Of a DNA stretch of 64,000 nt, positions 1 to 11,391 are shown piece after piece. Under the pieces are notes generated by a model. It was not told the DNA's origin, ran no database searches, and saw only the letters and a list, made by a program, of their open reading frames with translations. The translations under genes and the position numbers were made by a program. The DNA is from Diogma glabrata (lineage: Eukaryota; Arthropoda; Insecta; Diptera; Cylindrotomidae), in assembly GCA_963693315.1 (NCBI GenBank), contig OY856188.1:159568193-159632192 (forward strand), read 5' to 3'. The stretch's first letter is position 1, and each line of letters begins with the position of its first letter.

Positions 1-1982
1 ATAACCCCCAAAATAGATAAAAGGACACATTTGAAGTATAAAATGTTGTATAAGGTTTTTTCGATAGATCGATATTTTTCGAGTTATTCGCGATTGAAAA
101 CGTATATTGTTCGTTGAAAAATGTATGGTTTTTGATAGTTTTTCGAAAATAACTCTTAAACTTAGCGTTCTATCAAAAATTTAGTAAACAAAAAAAATGA
201 AACTTAAAAAAACGAAGAGATTGTTGTTTTTATGAGGGTTGTAGGTCCAAAATGAGGCAAGTTATGGCTCAATGACGAGCCATTTTTTTAACGACTTGGT
301 TCGAAGAATTCAAAGTTAAATAACGGAAAAGCAATGCATTTTTCGGACTAAACTGTCATACTTTTTTGTAATGATTGGAAATACCTTTAAAATGGGCACT
401 AGTTCGAGTCGTTTGCATTGAAAAAACCATGTTACGATGCGGGCATCTCGAATTCAAAATAGAAACTCAGCGTTAAAATCTCGGTCATTTCCAATAGAAT
501 TTATATCGACCATAGCCCCTTTACAACTACCTAGCTGTATTTTAGAGTTACCTATGTGATCCAAAAGTTTTGCTAGATTAGAATACGTATTTTCCGAAAA
601 AAGTTTGATAATAATGAAAAATGAATTTTCAAATTTCCTAAGAAAGTACCTTCTGTTCAAAATAACTCTAAAACTAACAAATATACGTAAAAACTACTCC
701 AGACCAAAACGTAGGGTTTTTCTTAACCAAAAATTGGTTTTATTTTGTTTTCTGTGGGATAAAAAAATACCAAAGATATAACTGTTTCAAGTTTGCATTA
801 TAGGGCACGGATCACTCCTTTCGATTCGTTCAACCCTTAACAATTTGAAGGTGAAGGGTCTAGGCATGTTGGAATAAATATCATCTTATAGCCTTGAAAG
901 TACCTATAAATCGAGTTTTAAATGGAGAGAACTTTGAAATTGAAAGAGTTATGTTACTATGAATCATACATGTTCAAGTCATATAATTTAAACTAGATGA
1001 AAATAGGACTTTATTTTTTTTGGTGGGATTATGGAAATGCTTATTCATTTTATGGGGAATTCTTTGCACTTTAATCATCGAATTAAAATTATCGAATTTC
1101 CTGAATTTAGAATTATGTATTATCATATTTAAATGCAAAATAAATACAAAATCATTTATAATTGTTAACAATTTTTTCCTTACAATATTCGTATAATTTA
1201 AAGCTTTTAAAAATTAAAAAAGGAAAAAAAACAGATTTTTTAAATTATACTATTTAAAAGTTAATAAATACCGTGACAAAGTTTTTTCTCTCCATAAATT
1301 ATGTTTTTATTATTTAAACAATATAAATATTTAATTGCGCACATTGTAATGTTTCTGATTTCAAATAATATATAAAAACACACATTTGAAAAAAAAATCA
1401 TCAAAATCGGAGCTGTCCCTGAGGACTTAGAAGTAAAAACCTAATTTTATTCGACTAGTCGAGTAAAATTAGCTTCAAAATCCGTAAAACTTCTAAGTCC
1501 TCAGGGACAGCTCGGATTTTGATGACTTTTTTTTTTTAAATGTGTGTTTTTATATATTATTTGAAATCAGAAACATTACAATGTGCGCAATTAAATATTT
1601 ATAAGTTTAAACAATATAAACAAAATTTATGAACAAATTATTTTTTTAACAAAATTTATGCAATAAAAGAATTGTTAAGTTCAAATTTATAGAAAATTTC
1701 ATTCAATAATAACATAAAAATATGGTATTATAAGAGTAGCAAAATATGTACACGCTTCGTCTAACTTCTGTATACATTTGTCATTAATATAGAGACTTTG
1801 CTGAGTTTTCCGAACAGACACGTTTTCCGCTCCGAATTCTTTGAACCTTGTCCGATTAACATGAAATTTGGTGAGTAGTTTAGGAATAGCTCAAGGAACG
1901 AAGGTGACATAGCGCTGATGTGACCTTTTATCCTGAGGTGGATTCCACCTCTTCTCGAGAGCGGAATATTTTTCACGCAAAT
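1..1982. repeat. 1.98-kb tandem repeat, unit 1
   Basis: Noncoding AT-rich sequence present twice head to tail. Positions 1-420 recur at 1,983-2,390 (both contain GATAGATCGATATTT and a shared CGCGATTGAAAAC stretch), 421-990 recur at 7,578-8,165 and about 1,010-1,448 recur at 10,119-10,552. The second unit is therefore present but split by two later insertions. No reading frame resembles a known protein; the few short ORFs are not conserved between the copies. Confidence 0.8.
1322..1603. repeat. foldback palindrome inside the tandem unit
   Basis: The left arm (about 1,322-1,436) and right arm (about 1,488-1,603) are near-perfect inverted copies, sharing CTGAGGACTTAGAAG against CTTCTAAGTCCTCAG and ATTGCGCACATTGTAATG against its complement. 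The spacer is itself palindromic (CTAATTTTATTCGACTAGTC and its complement, 1,441-1,472). In the second tandem unit (10,422-10,545) only the left arm is present, so the right arm was either added to unit 1 or lost from unit 2. Confidence 0.8.
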
Positions 1983-2390
1983 TAACCCCAAAAATGGATA
2001 AAAGAACACATTTTAACTATAAAATGTTGTAAAAGTTTTTTGGATAGATCGATATTTCTTGAGTTATTCGCGATTGAAAACTTATATTATTCTTTGAAAA
2101 ATGCATGGTTTTGATAGTTTTTCGAAAATAACTCTTAAACTTAGCGTTCTATCAAATATTTTGTAATCAATAAAAACGAAACTTAAAAAAACGAAGAGAT
2201 TGTTGTTTTTATGCGGGTTGTAGGTCCAAAATGAAGCAAGTTATTGCTCAATGACGAGACATTTTTTAACGACTTGGTTCGAAGAATTCAACGTTAAATA
2301 ACGAAAAAGCTGTCATACCTTTTTGTAATGATTGGAAAAACCTTTAAAATGGGCACTAGTTCAAGTCGTTTGCATTAAAAAAGTCCAAGC
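1983..2390. repeat. 1.98-kb tandem repeat, unit 2, first segment
   Basis: Direct copy of 1-420 with scattered substitutions and small indels. It stops at GTCGTTTGCATTAAAAAAG, where composite repeat X begins, and resumes at about 7,578 with AAAAACCAAGTTACGATGCG, which matches unit 1 at 424-440. Confidence 0.8.
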
Positions 2391-2879
2391 GGCACGTATA
2401 TCCGCTAGAAATAGGTAGAGTTCGAGATCAGAGAGTTTTGAGTGCCAGTAGAATCTGATGTATCAGATTAGTTTAAACAAAACAAACTAATTTCAAACAG
2501 ATATCGAACAAATTTTAAAAAGAAAATTAGCCACCTACAAGCAAGATTATATCTATCCAGTTTTGCAACAAACAAATATCAAATCTACCACAGAACATGT
2601 GTGTGACAATTTATGACACAAACCTACTCTGTATCATATGTCGTGCAATTACTGCAAAATATCAAAATAGTTTATTTCTAAGAAAAAAAATTAATTTCTT
2701 CTATTCAAATCTTTTATTTTTTTGACTGTTATAAGGTTGAAATTGACTGTTATAAGGTTTTTGGAAATTGTAGTTGGGATTGTTGCAAACTTTTTTGTTA
2801 AAGCCAACAAGTCAAAAACCTCTAATTGCAGAGGTTTATATTTATAAGAAACGGGTTAAAATGTTTCCACAGATTCTAA

Positions 2880-3770
2880 ATTTATGAAGATTTTAAAAAT
2901 ATTAGTATCCAAACGGCCGTTATAACGGATTAAAAAAACACTTTTTTTTCTAGTATAAAGCCTATAGTTCCTTAACCATGTGTCAAATTTTTCTGATTTA
3001 TGAACTTGTGCAAGATATAAATAAAACACACATTTTCAAGAAAGGTTTTTTGATTTTCTCCACAAATGCAGCCGTGAGAGCGCCGGTTGATTCAAACGCA
3101 TTTTGTGTTTTACAAGCTTTTTTGTTGGAGCCGCTCACTCAGAAACCTCCAACCGCAGAGGCCTTTTTTTTGAAAGAAACTGATTAAAAAGGTTTCAAAA
3201 ATTCTAAATTTATGAAGTTTTTTAAAAATATTGGAATCTAAACGGCCGTTATAACGGATCTATAGAACAGAGTTTTTTTCTAGTATAAAGCTTCTAGTTT
3301 CTTAACCATGTGTTGGATTGGGCTGATTTACGAACCTGTCCAAGATATTAATAAAACGCCCATTTTTAAAAAAGGTTTTTTGATCTGGCCTTATAAATGC
3401 AACCGTGAGAGTGCAGAGTGGTTGTTTCAAAAAAAATTTTTTTTTGCAAACTTTTTTATTGGAGCCGCTCACTCAGAAACCTCTAACTGCAGAGGTCTAT
3501 TAAAACAAATTGATAAAAAAGATTCCAAAAATTCTAAATTTGTTAAATTTTTTGAAATATTAGTATCCAAACGGCCGTTATAACGGTTTTAAAAAATCAA
3601 TTTTTTTCAGAAAAAAGCCTCTAGTTTCTTAACCACGTGTCGGATTTTGCTGATTCACGAACTTGTCCAAGATATTCTTAGAACACACAAGTACAGAAAA
3701 TTTTTTTGATCTACCTCAACAAATGCGACCGTGAGAGTGCCGGTCGTTTTCGTTATATCTCATATCGTTT
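2880..3770. repeat. three tandem units of about 328 bp inside repeat X
   Basis: Each unit contains the palindromic box AACGGCCGTTATAACGG (starting about 2,913, 3,241 and 3,568), then CTAGTATAAAGC or a variant, CAAGATAT, CAAATGC, CCGTGAGAG and GGAGCCGCTCACTCAGAAACC. The same three-unit array is present in copy B with boxes near 55,101, 55,378 and 55,706. Short ORFs across it are repeat-derived and not credible genes. Confidence 0.75.
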
Positions 3771-5119
3771 ATATATAAGGTAAGTGTACCATATTACGTG
3801 CTATTAAGGATTGTCTCATATTAGGATGAATTTAAAATTTTGAGGCAACAGAAATAATATATAAAGTGGTTTATTATAATTATATAGCTGTTTTGTTTAC
3901 CATTTTGTACATCAAAAAGTTTTAAAATTTGGAGCAGTGGTATTTATAAATACTTCAAATGACCGCTGCAGTGTCTTTACTTCCGTGCTAAAAAATTGAC
4001 GATGTAACTAATTCCGTGTTAGTGCGTCCCTAATTGCGTGATATTTAAAGAAATAACTATTTTGTACTTTAAAGAGTTGGACAGAGAATTTTGTTTTTAA
4101 AACAAATGCTTTATTTTTGATAACACTTATCTACGTTCATATTATTTATTTTGTCATTCTAAAAACACATAAATAGTAGTTTTATTCAATAAGGTCAAAA
4201 TCTTACCATGCTTTTTAAATAAGCGTAAATAATATGTCTATCTGGCTGGTCGGATGTTTGGACATGAAAATTGGTGCGCTGGTAGTGTCAACAGTGTCAC
4301 TAATAGACATATCTGCTTATAAACGGTTTAGTTTAAGGAAGAATGAGTTGAATATAAAACAATAAACTTAAACTTTCACGTTAAGTAAATGGCATTATTA
4401 TTCTACTTTGTGTTTAACAAATTTGGTGTCACTACGAACCAAAGCTTGTGCTTTGTTTATGCATTTTGGTTCAGAAATACGGTCGAAGCTATGCATGCAT
4501 TTACTACGAATTAGATCATTGGATTGTGGAATCAGCGAAAACAGCACTACTTAGTCTGATTGAAGTTGAGCTCACGGTTATGGTTTTATATTATTACAAT
4601 AAATGCTAAATATATTTCACAACACGCCAAAAATTTTATTGTTATATTGTGATATATTATATTGTTAATGTTCTAGCATACACATTTTATGTAAGTTTTT
4701 ATATTATATATATTAGATGGCAAATCGAATAAAGACGACAATAAAATGAAAAATTTGAGCCTGACTTTTTCGATTTTCTTGAAACTTTGGTAATCGATAG
4801 TATAATAAACAAAATTAATACGTGTTTTTAATTTTGTTTACTTTTTTCTAGTTTTGATACAGGGTGGCAGAAATTTAGAGGCAAGCAAAGTTTAAAATTG
4901 AATTGTTCTCAAACGGGTTACCCAATCTTATTAATTTTTTTTGAAAGGGACTATAGGTAAGGCTTTATGAAAATGCTGCATTAATAAAAAAAATTATATT
5001 TTTATATGAGGTTTTTTAATTTTAATTTTGCCAACGGAGCGATTTCGAAAAGTACATTTTTTCATTTATTTCTTAATATTTTAATGATTTGTTCTTTAAC
5101 AAAAACATACTAAGGCATT

Positions 5120-5649
5120 ATAGTCCCTGGACCCACGCCGATTTTATGTGATGATTACCACATATTTTATACTTTGTGAGGCGCCTGTTCTTGCCGAATC
5201 CGAAAACTTTTGTTCTACCATTTTTCTCGATTCGGCCGTTTTTTCGTTCGGCAAGCTCCGAAAAATGCCGATTGCACAGGTTCTTGTAAATTTTATTTTT
5301 TAAAGCTATGGGGGTTGGAAATATTATTTAGAACACGAGGGTAACCTTGTCAGACAAAAATTTGTCTGCTATTGTCTAGTCCGACAACGAAAACATACCC
5401 TAATGTCAGTTGTCGGACTCGACAATAGCAAACACATTTTGGTTAGACAAGCAGTTGAAAAACAAAATGTGGTAGCAGTTTTACAAGATTGCGGGCAATC
5501 AATAATTTTCAGAGATTGCCGATGGAATAGCGGCCGTTGTAAGGAAAATCGCAGAACAAAAGATTCCGGGCTCGTCAAGGACAGGCGCCTCACGAAGTAG
5601 AAAATATGTGGTAATCATCACATGAAATCGGTGTGGGCCCAGGAACTAT
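5120..5649. mobile_element. 530-bp foldback MITE
   Basis: The whole element is an imperfect palindrome. The outer arms share GTGGTAATCATCACAT and its complement together with CCTGGACCCACGCCGAT / ATCGGTGTGGGCCCAGG. The arms remain recognisable inward (CGGCCGTT and GGCAA blocks) to a central stem GTTGTCGGACTCGACAATAG (5,408) opposite CTATTGTCTAGTCCGACAAC. The short ORFs on both strands arise from the palindrome and are not taken as genes. Confidence 0.75.
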
Positions 5650-6061
5650 TATTACTTTTTTGGGTTTAAAGGTATTATTAGGTAAAAAAGTTCAAAAGAA
5701 TCGGTACACTCGTTTTTAGTAAATGTCACAAAGTACAAACATTTCAAAGTAATAATTAATAATATATTCAAATAACAATTATCTGTAATTTAAGTGTGTT
5801 ATGGAAGAACAATAAATGTGTTATGGAAAAACAATAAGGAAATAAGAGAATAAACGTTTTTTTAAATCTCCATTTTTGAAAAATAAAAATTTTAAGAAAT
5901 AGTATAGAAATATAAATTATTTTATAAATGTAACAATTTTATAAAACCGTATTTATATAGACATGTTTTAAATTGAAAGGCCAAAGTCGAAAGATCGGGA
6001 AAAAAATTTAAAAAAAATAAAATAGTCTATAAGTAAAACAGATTTTTAAGAAAAGGAAAAA

Positions 6062-6138
6062 TTTTATTTCTTTATTTATTAATTTATTTATTTATTGGTT
6101 TATTTATTTATTTATATATTTATTTTTTATTTATCTAT

Positions 6139-6173
<35 letters not shown>

Positions 6174-6178
6174 TTTGT

Positions 6179-6273
<95 letters not shown>

Positions 6274-6318
6274 TTCATTTATTTATTTATTTATTTATTT
6301 ACTTATTTATAAATATAA
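6062..6318. repeat. (TTTA)n tetranucleotide microsatellite
   Basis: About 250 bp of almost uninterrupted TTTA repeats. A 75-codon ORF across it is simple-sequence translation and is rejected. Confidence 0.97.
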
Positions 6319-6416
6319 ATAACTTTGCTAATACATTCATTTATAAGTATCGGAATATCAAAAACTGAAAAACAAAAAAAATGAAAAAGGAGAAAAAAAA
6401 ATGATTCAAATTGGTT

Positions 6417-7325
6417 TTATTATTTTGATTTTCTAGCCTGTATTTTTTATTTTAAATTCATAAATCATACCTTGATTGTGGTCGACGAATACGTTTTGTT
6501 TGATACTGCTGCTCCAAGTTATTGTTAAAATAAATTTTTATAAAATGCTAGATCTGATAAATCTGGACTTTTGATGCTCCAATTCTCCAAATTGACGAAT
6601 AACCCGTAATTAGGAATGTTTAAAATTCTGTTGACCCTAATTTCATGTTAGCAAGATACAGCCTATTATAAAAATAAGTGAAGTATTTTTATTTGGAATG
6701 TGCTATAAAAATCATGAGCTCTAAGTTAATGATAACAAAATTTAAAACACACGACTGAATTAAACAGAGAGTGATTTAAAGAAACTATTGAGTAGACCAT
6801 ATTTTCTTCTTATCAATGAAAATTTAACATCTACTGCTCCTAATTCTAGCAATTTGGTTAAAATAATATAGATCCGTAATTAGCTCCGACACATTTTTAA
6901 AGTGTTTTTTATTTATAAAAATTACATTTTTGTGTAATAGATGATTACTTTTGATATAAAAAACAAAATAAATTTGTTTAACAATTTCCTAATTCCGTGC
7001 TAGGAACAGAATTACGGACATTTCAAATAAATTATGAACGTAATTCCGTTCGTCGAGAACTCGCTTGTTTTAATAACTTAAATGTACAAAATCAGTATTT
7101 TATTAACGTAAGTCGTTTAATATAATCCTAATTGATCCACAAAAAAGAATATTTTATAGGAAATAAATACCGATAAATTTTTATGGTCTTAAGAAAATGT
7201 TAGTAATACCTTAACCTTTTCCATAAGAAAATTGTCTCAAACAGCAAGTTTTCGTCGACCAACCAATCAAGGTATGATTTATGAACTTAAAGCCAAAAAT
7301 GCCGGCAAGAAAATCAAAATAATTG
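6417..7325. repeat. internal inverted repeat of about 80-bp arms
   Basis: Arms 6,417-6,493 and 7,245-7,325 are inverted copies sharing AATCAAGGTATGATTTATGAA, GTCGAC and GAAAATCAAAATAAT. They enclose about 750 bp within the 3.67-kb transposon, including several of its subterminal TAATTCCGTG motifs. They may mark a second nested MITE, or internal ends of the host element. Confidence 0.6.
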
Positions 7326-7577
7326 ATTCTCAGCAATTCAGGGCGTGTATCGTGATATATTTTTATTCAAAAAAGCTTAAATTTATCTTATTTTAAGGCT
7401 TTTTATAAAATAGCACGGGATAATATACTAGCCCGTAATATTGTACACTATATATACATTTTTTTTTTGTTTTTTCGTCTCCGCTTATCATATATAGTCG
7501 TTTGGCACAAAAATTTTTCCGAAATTCCGAGATGAAGCCCATTGCAATAGGTAGATTTTTATATGAAATCTACCTAA

Positions 7578-8165
7578 AAACCAAGTTACGATGCGGGCAT
7601 CTCAAACTCAAAATAGAAACTCATCGTTAAAATCTCGGTCATTCCCAATAGAATTTATATCGACCATAGCCCCTTTACAACTAGCTGTATTTTAGTGTTA
7701 CCTATGTGATTCAGAAGTTTTGTTAGATTAGAATACGTATTTTCCGAAAAAAGTTTGATAATGATGAAAAATGAATTTTCAAATTTCCTAAGAAAGTATC
7801 TTCTGTTCAAAATAATTCTAAAACTTACAAATATACGTAAAAAACAACTCCACACAAAAACGTAGGTTTTTTCTTAACCAAAAATTAGTTTTATTTTGCT
7901 TTCTGTGGGATAAAAAATACCAAAGATATAACTGTTTCAAGTTTACATTATAGTGCACTGATCACTCCTTTCGAGTCGTTCAACCCTTAACAATTTGAAG
8001 GTGAAGGGTTCAGGCATGTTTGAATAAATATCATCTTATAGCCTTGAAAGTACCTATAAATTGAGTTTTTAATGGAAGTTGTAACTTTAAAATTGAGAGA
8101 GTTATGTTACTATGAATCATACATGTTCAACTCATATAATTTAAATTAGATGCAAATAGGAGTCT
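7578..8165. repeat. 1.98-kb tandem repeat, unit 2, second segment
   Basis: Direct copy of 421-990, for example CTTCAACTTTTCGGAAAATACG-type stretches and GAAGGTGAAGGGT on the plus strand. It ends at ATAGGAGTCTATTTTTAC, where the next insertion starts. No gene. Confidence 0.8.
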
Positions 8166-8169
8166 ATTT

Positions 8170-10118
8170 TTACTTCACCACAATTTTAAATTGTGTGAAG
8201 TAATGCAATCTATCGTGAAAAAAAAAAAATCTTACATACCCCAAATTTTATTTTTTCTTTTGTTTTGGACCATCCTCTAAATAGCCAAAAAAAAATTTGG
8301 TGTACGTCTGTGTGTGCGTGGGTGGGTGGGTGTGTGAGTTTTCTGCATAGGATCTTGATGAAACTTTGGCAAATGATACAGGTTCACTTGAAAATAGAAG
8401 ATCTGGATTCATTTTAAATTTGGACAAAATGGCGGGGGGTCTCCCGAACACCTCTAAGTTTAAATCTTGAATAACTTCTGATCCCGAGCTATGATCTTAT
8501 TGAAACTTAGTATATAAGGTTTCAGTACTGTTTCCAATATTTCTGCATACCAACTTCCGGTTTGTCACTTCCGGTTAAAAAGTTTTTTTTTCAGGTGTTA
8601 TCAGCTTTTGGAGCACATTGGATAAAGGGTTGGGGGGTCCACCTTACAACAGGTGATTGTTTCCACTTTTGTACTTTTGTACTTTTTTTAAGTTTTTTCA
8701 GTGTCTTTATGCACACTACAGCCTACAATAATGAAGTGATTGTGATGAAACTTATGGAATAGGGTTCCAACTAGTGTGAAAAGATAATTATCATGTTTTG
8801 GGATACATTGATCAAAGTGGTGGGGGGTCTACCATACAAATGCTGACTTTTCACACTTTGTTTTTTAAGTTTGTTGGGAGCATACAGATTTCGTCCATTA
8901 ATTTATTTTAATGACACTTTGGAAAAAGATGGAGACTTAAGTAACAAAGAACTGATTAGTTTTTGGATAATATTGGAATAAGTGGTGGGGGTCCCCCCGA
9001 ACACCTGTTTAATGTGTCACACTTTTTTCAATGTTTGTTGGGGGCACACAGCATTCGTTCGTGAACGAATTTTTATGACACTTTGGAAAAAGATGCAAAC
9101 ATGTATGGCAAAGAACTGATTAGTTTTTGAGCGATAATGAACAAAGTGGTGGGGGGTCCCTGGAGCACCTGTTTTTTTGAAAGCTCTATAACTTCTGTAC
9201 CTGATAAGCGAATTGGATGAAACTTGGTACATGAGTATGTAGTACGGTTTACAATAGTTCTGCATCCCAACTTCCGGTTTTTTACTTCCGGTAAAAAAAA
9301 TTTTTTTGTACTTTTTTGAAGTTTTTTCAGTGTCTTTATGCACACTACAGCCTACAATAATGAAGTGATTATGATGAAACTTATGGAATAGGGTTCCAAT
9401 TAGTGTAAGAAGATAATTATCATCTTTTGGGACACATTGATCAAAGTGGCGGGGGGTCTACCATACAACTGCTGACTTTTCACACTTTGTTTTTAAAGTT
9501 AGTTGGGAGCATACAGACTTCATTCATTAATCAATTTTAATGGCACTTTGAAAAAAGATAAAGACTTTATTGACAAAGAATTGACTAGTTTTTGGACAAT
9601 ATTGGGATAAGTGGTGGGTTCCTCCCGAACACCTGTTTATTGTTTCAATGTTTGTTGGAAGCATACAACATTCGTTCGTTAAGTAATTTTGATTACACTT
9701 TGCAAAAAGATGCAAATATGTATGGCAAGGAACTGATTAGTTTTTTTAGCGATAGTGAACAAAGTGGTAGGGGGTGCTCCAAGCACCTGTTATTTTGGAA
9801 GCTCAATAACTTCTGTACCTGATAATCGAGTTGGATGAAATTTGGTACATACATATATAGTACGGTTTACATCAGTTCTGCATCCTAACTTCCGCTTTGT
9901 CACTTCCGATAAAATTTTTTTTACTTTTTCTCGTACAACAGAATTTATGTTTGTTGGGATACTACTGCCTGCTTTAATATTTTTATTATTAGAACTACGA
10001 AGTCCATAATATTGGTTAGCTTTTAATTAAAGTATTTTATGGATATTAGCTCATTATATATCCAGAACACTATGTTTCCAGAGCTGTGGTGAAGTCAGCC
10101 TATGCATCAGCGTCGCAA
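8170..10118. mobile_element. 1.95-kb inserted repeat with 629-bp tandem units
   Basis: Interrupts unit 2 of the tandem repeat. Its ends contain ACTTCACCACA (8,174) and, inverted, TGTGGTGAAGT (10,086). The interior repeats with a period near 629 bp (GTGTCTTTATGCACACTACA at 8,701 and 9,330), and there are sub-copies of a GC-rich box around GTGGTGGGGGGTC...AACACCT about every 200-300 bp. Part of it (8,340-8,480) recurs at 33,960-34,110. I see no protein; the short ORFs shift frame between units. Confidence 0.6.
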
Positions 10119-10552
10119 TATTTTTTTTTTGTGGGAGTATGGAAATGCTTATTCATTATATGGGGACTTTTTTGCACTTTAATCATCGAATTTCCTGAAT
10201 TTAGAATTATATATCATATTAAAATGTAAAATAAATACAAAATCATTTATAATTGTTTACAATTTTTTTCTTACATTATTCGTATAATATAAAGCTTTTA
10301 AAAATTAAAAAAGAAAAGAAAACAGATTTTTTAACTTATACTATTTAAAAGTTAATAAATACCGTGACAAAGTTTTTTCTCTCCATAAATTATGATTTTA
10401 TTATTTACACAATATAAATATTTAATTGCGCACATTGTAATGTTTCTGATTTCAAATAATATATAAAAACACACATTTGAAAAAAAAAATCATCAAAATC
10501 GGAGCTGTCCCTGACGACTTAGAAGTAAAAACCTAATTTTACTCGGCTAAAA
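10119..10552. repeat. 1.98-kb tandem repeat, unit 2, last segment
   Basis: Matches about 1,010-1,448, including GGAAATGCTTATTCATT, CCATAAATTATG and the left arm of the foldback, with one substitution in GTCCCTGACGACTTAG. Homology stops in the centre of the palindrome. The next 240 bp (10,553-10,790) show no recognisable feature. Confidence 0.75.
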
Positions 10553-10797
10553 AAAGAAATTAGAAGTAAAAAAGGCAAACGAATATTATGTTCGGCAAGT
10601 ATGCGACAATTCGATTATGTGTATTGTATTTTTTATACACTTATTCAGTATCGTATTAAATGTTATATGAGTTGGACGTGTCGATCTTAGATTTAAATAT
10701 CTAATAATATAATATTCGTAATATTTTATTGAGTTTCGTAATTTTTTAAATTTATATTTTGAATTGTTTTAGTTTTTTGAAGTAAAACTTCTTTAGG

Positions 10798-11391
10798 GCT
10801 GGTTATAGTAGTCATTGTGGTCATGGTGGCCATGGTGGTCATGGTGGTCATGGTAGTCATGGTGGTAATAGTGGTCATGGTGGTCATAGTGGTAATGGTG
10901 ATCACGGTGTTCACGGTGGTTATGGCGGTCATGGTGGTCACGGTGGTCATGGTGGTCATTGTGTTCATTGTGGTCATGGTGGTCATAGTGGTCATGGTGG
11001 CTATGGTGGTTATGGTGGTCACGATGGTCATGGTGGCTACGGTGGTCATGGTGGTCATGGTGTTCACGGTGGTCATGTTGGTTATGGTGGTCATGATGGT
11101 CATGGTGGTAATGGTGGTCACGGTGGTCACGGTGGTCATGGTGGTTATGGTGGTCATGTTGGTTATATTGGTCACGGTGGTCATGGTGGTCACGGTGGTC
11201 ATGGTGGTCATGGTAGTCATAGTGGTCATGGTGGTTATGGTGGTCATGGTGGTCATGGTGTTCACGGTGGTCATGATGGTTATGGTGTTCACGGTGGTCA
11301 TGATGGTCTTATTGTTCATGGCGGTCATGGTGGTCATGGTGGTAATGGTGGTCACGGTGGTCATGGTGGTCATGGTGGTCATGGTGTTTAG
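10798..11391 (+). CDS. candidate Gly/His-rich repeat protein exon (9-bp minisatellite)
   Basis: A tandem array of the 9-bp unit GGTGGTCAT (about 590 bp). One plus-strand frame reads about 197 codons of Gly-Gly-His, with His replaced by Tyr, Asn or Ser and Gly by Ser, Asp or Val. It begins Ala-Gly-Tyr-Ser after a possible splice acceptor (CTTCTTTAG, 10,788-10,796) and ends at TAG exactly at the array edge. Gly/His/Tyr-rich repeats of this type are known in insect cuticular and glycine-rich antimicrobial proteins; that role is inferred. The unit contains no stop in several other frames, so openness alone proves nothing, and a hydrophobic Met-Val-Val frame and a minus Met-Thr-Thr frame are also open. 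Sequences resembling a signal-peptide exon lie just downstream in both orientations, which favours a former secreted-protein gene. It could still be a noncoding minisatellite. Confidence 0.35.
   Translation, partial: AGYSSHCGHGGHGGHGGHGSHGGNSGHGGHSGNGDHGVHGGYGGHGGHGGHGGHCVHCGHGGHSGHGGYGGYGGHDGHGGYGGHGGHGVHGGHVGYGGHDGHGGNGGHGGHGGHGGYGGHVGYIGHGGHGGHGGHGGHGSHSGHGGYGGHGGHGVHGGHDGYGVHGGHDGLIVHGGHGGHGGNGGHGGHGGHGGHGV

Larger units (their letters stand above)
3779..7448. mobile_element. TIR DNA transposon (nonautonomous) inside repeat X
   Basis: The ends are inverted. The left reads GTGTACCATATTACGTGCTA (from 3,784); the right, reverse-complemented, reads GTGTACAATATTACGGGCTA (to 7,448), about 19 of 22 positions matching. 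Both ends abut TATATA, and copy B of repeat X lacks this 3.67-kb block, so the block is an insertion into a TA-rich site. Near both ends occur repeated copies of a motif around TAATTCCGTGCTA (3,979, 4,009, 4,031, 6,990, 7,041) and its complement CCGTAATTAG (6,604, 6,873). No transposase was recognised. It carries a foldback element, a (TTTA)n tract and an internal inverted repeat. Confidence 0.65.
2391..7577. mobile_element. composite repeat X, copy A
   Basis: Unclassified interspersed element. The parts 2,437-3,775 and 7,452-7,577 match 54,637-55,915 and 60,575-60,693 closely, so X is a real family with two copies here. The right end carries a hairpin, AGGTAGATTTTTATATGAAATCTACCT. The left end lies near TCCAAGCGGCACG, with AGGTAGAG at 2,418 possibly a degenerate inverted end. 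The uninterrupted target is visible in unit 1 of the flanking tandem repeat. No coding potential was recognised. Its (TA)n stretch received a different insertion in each copy: a TIR transposon here and an LTR element in copy B. Confidence 0.65.

Noticed and set aside
2978..3583. 69- and 91-codon ORFs with similar peptides (also at 55,445)
   Set aside because: The similarity reflects the 328-bp tandem units; frames are broken differently in each unit and there is no domain.
5369..5600. 74- and 65-codon ORFs on opposite strands
   Set aside because: Both lie in the stem of the foldback element and mirror each other.
6095..6322. 75-codon ORF of alternating Leu/Phe/Ile/Tyr
   Set aside because: Translation of a (TTTA)n microsatellite.
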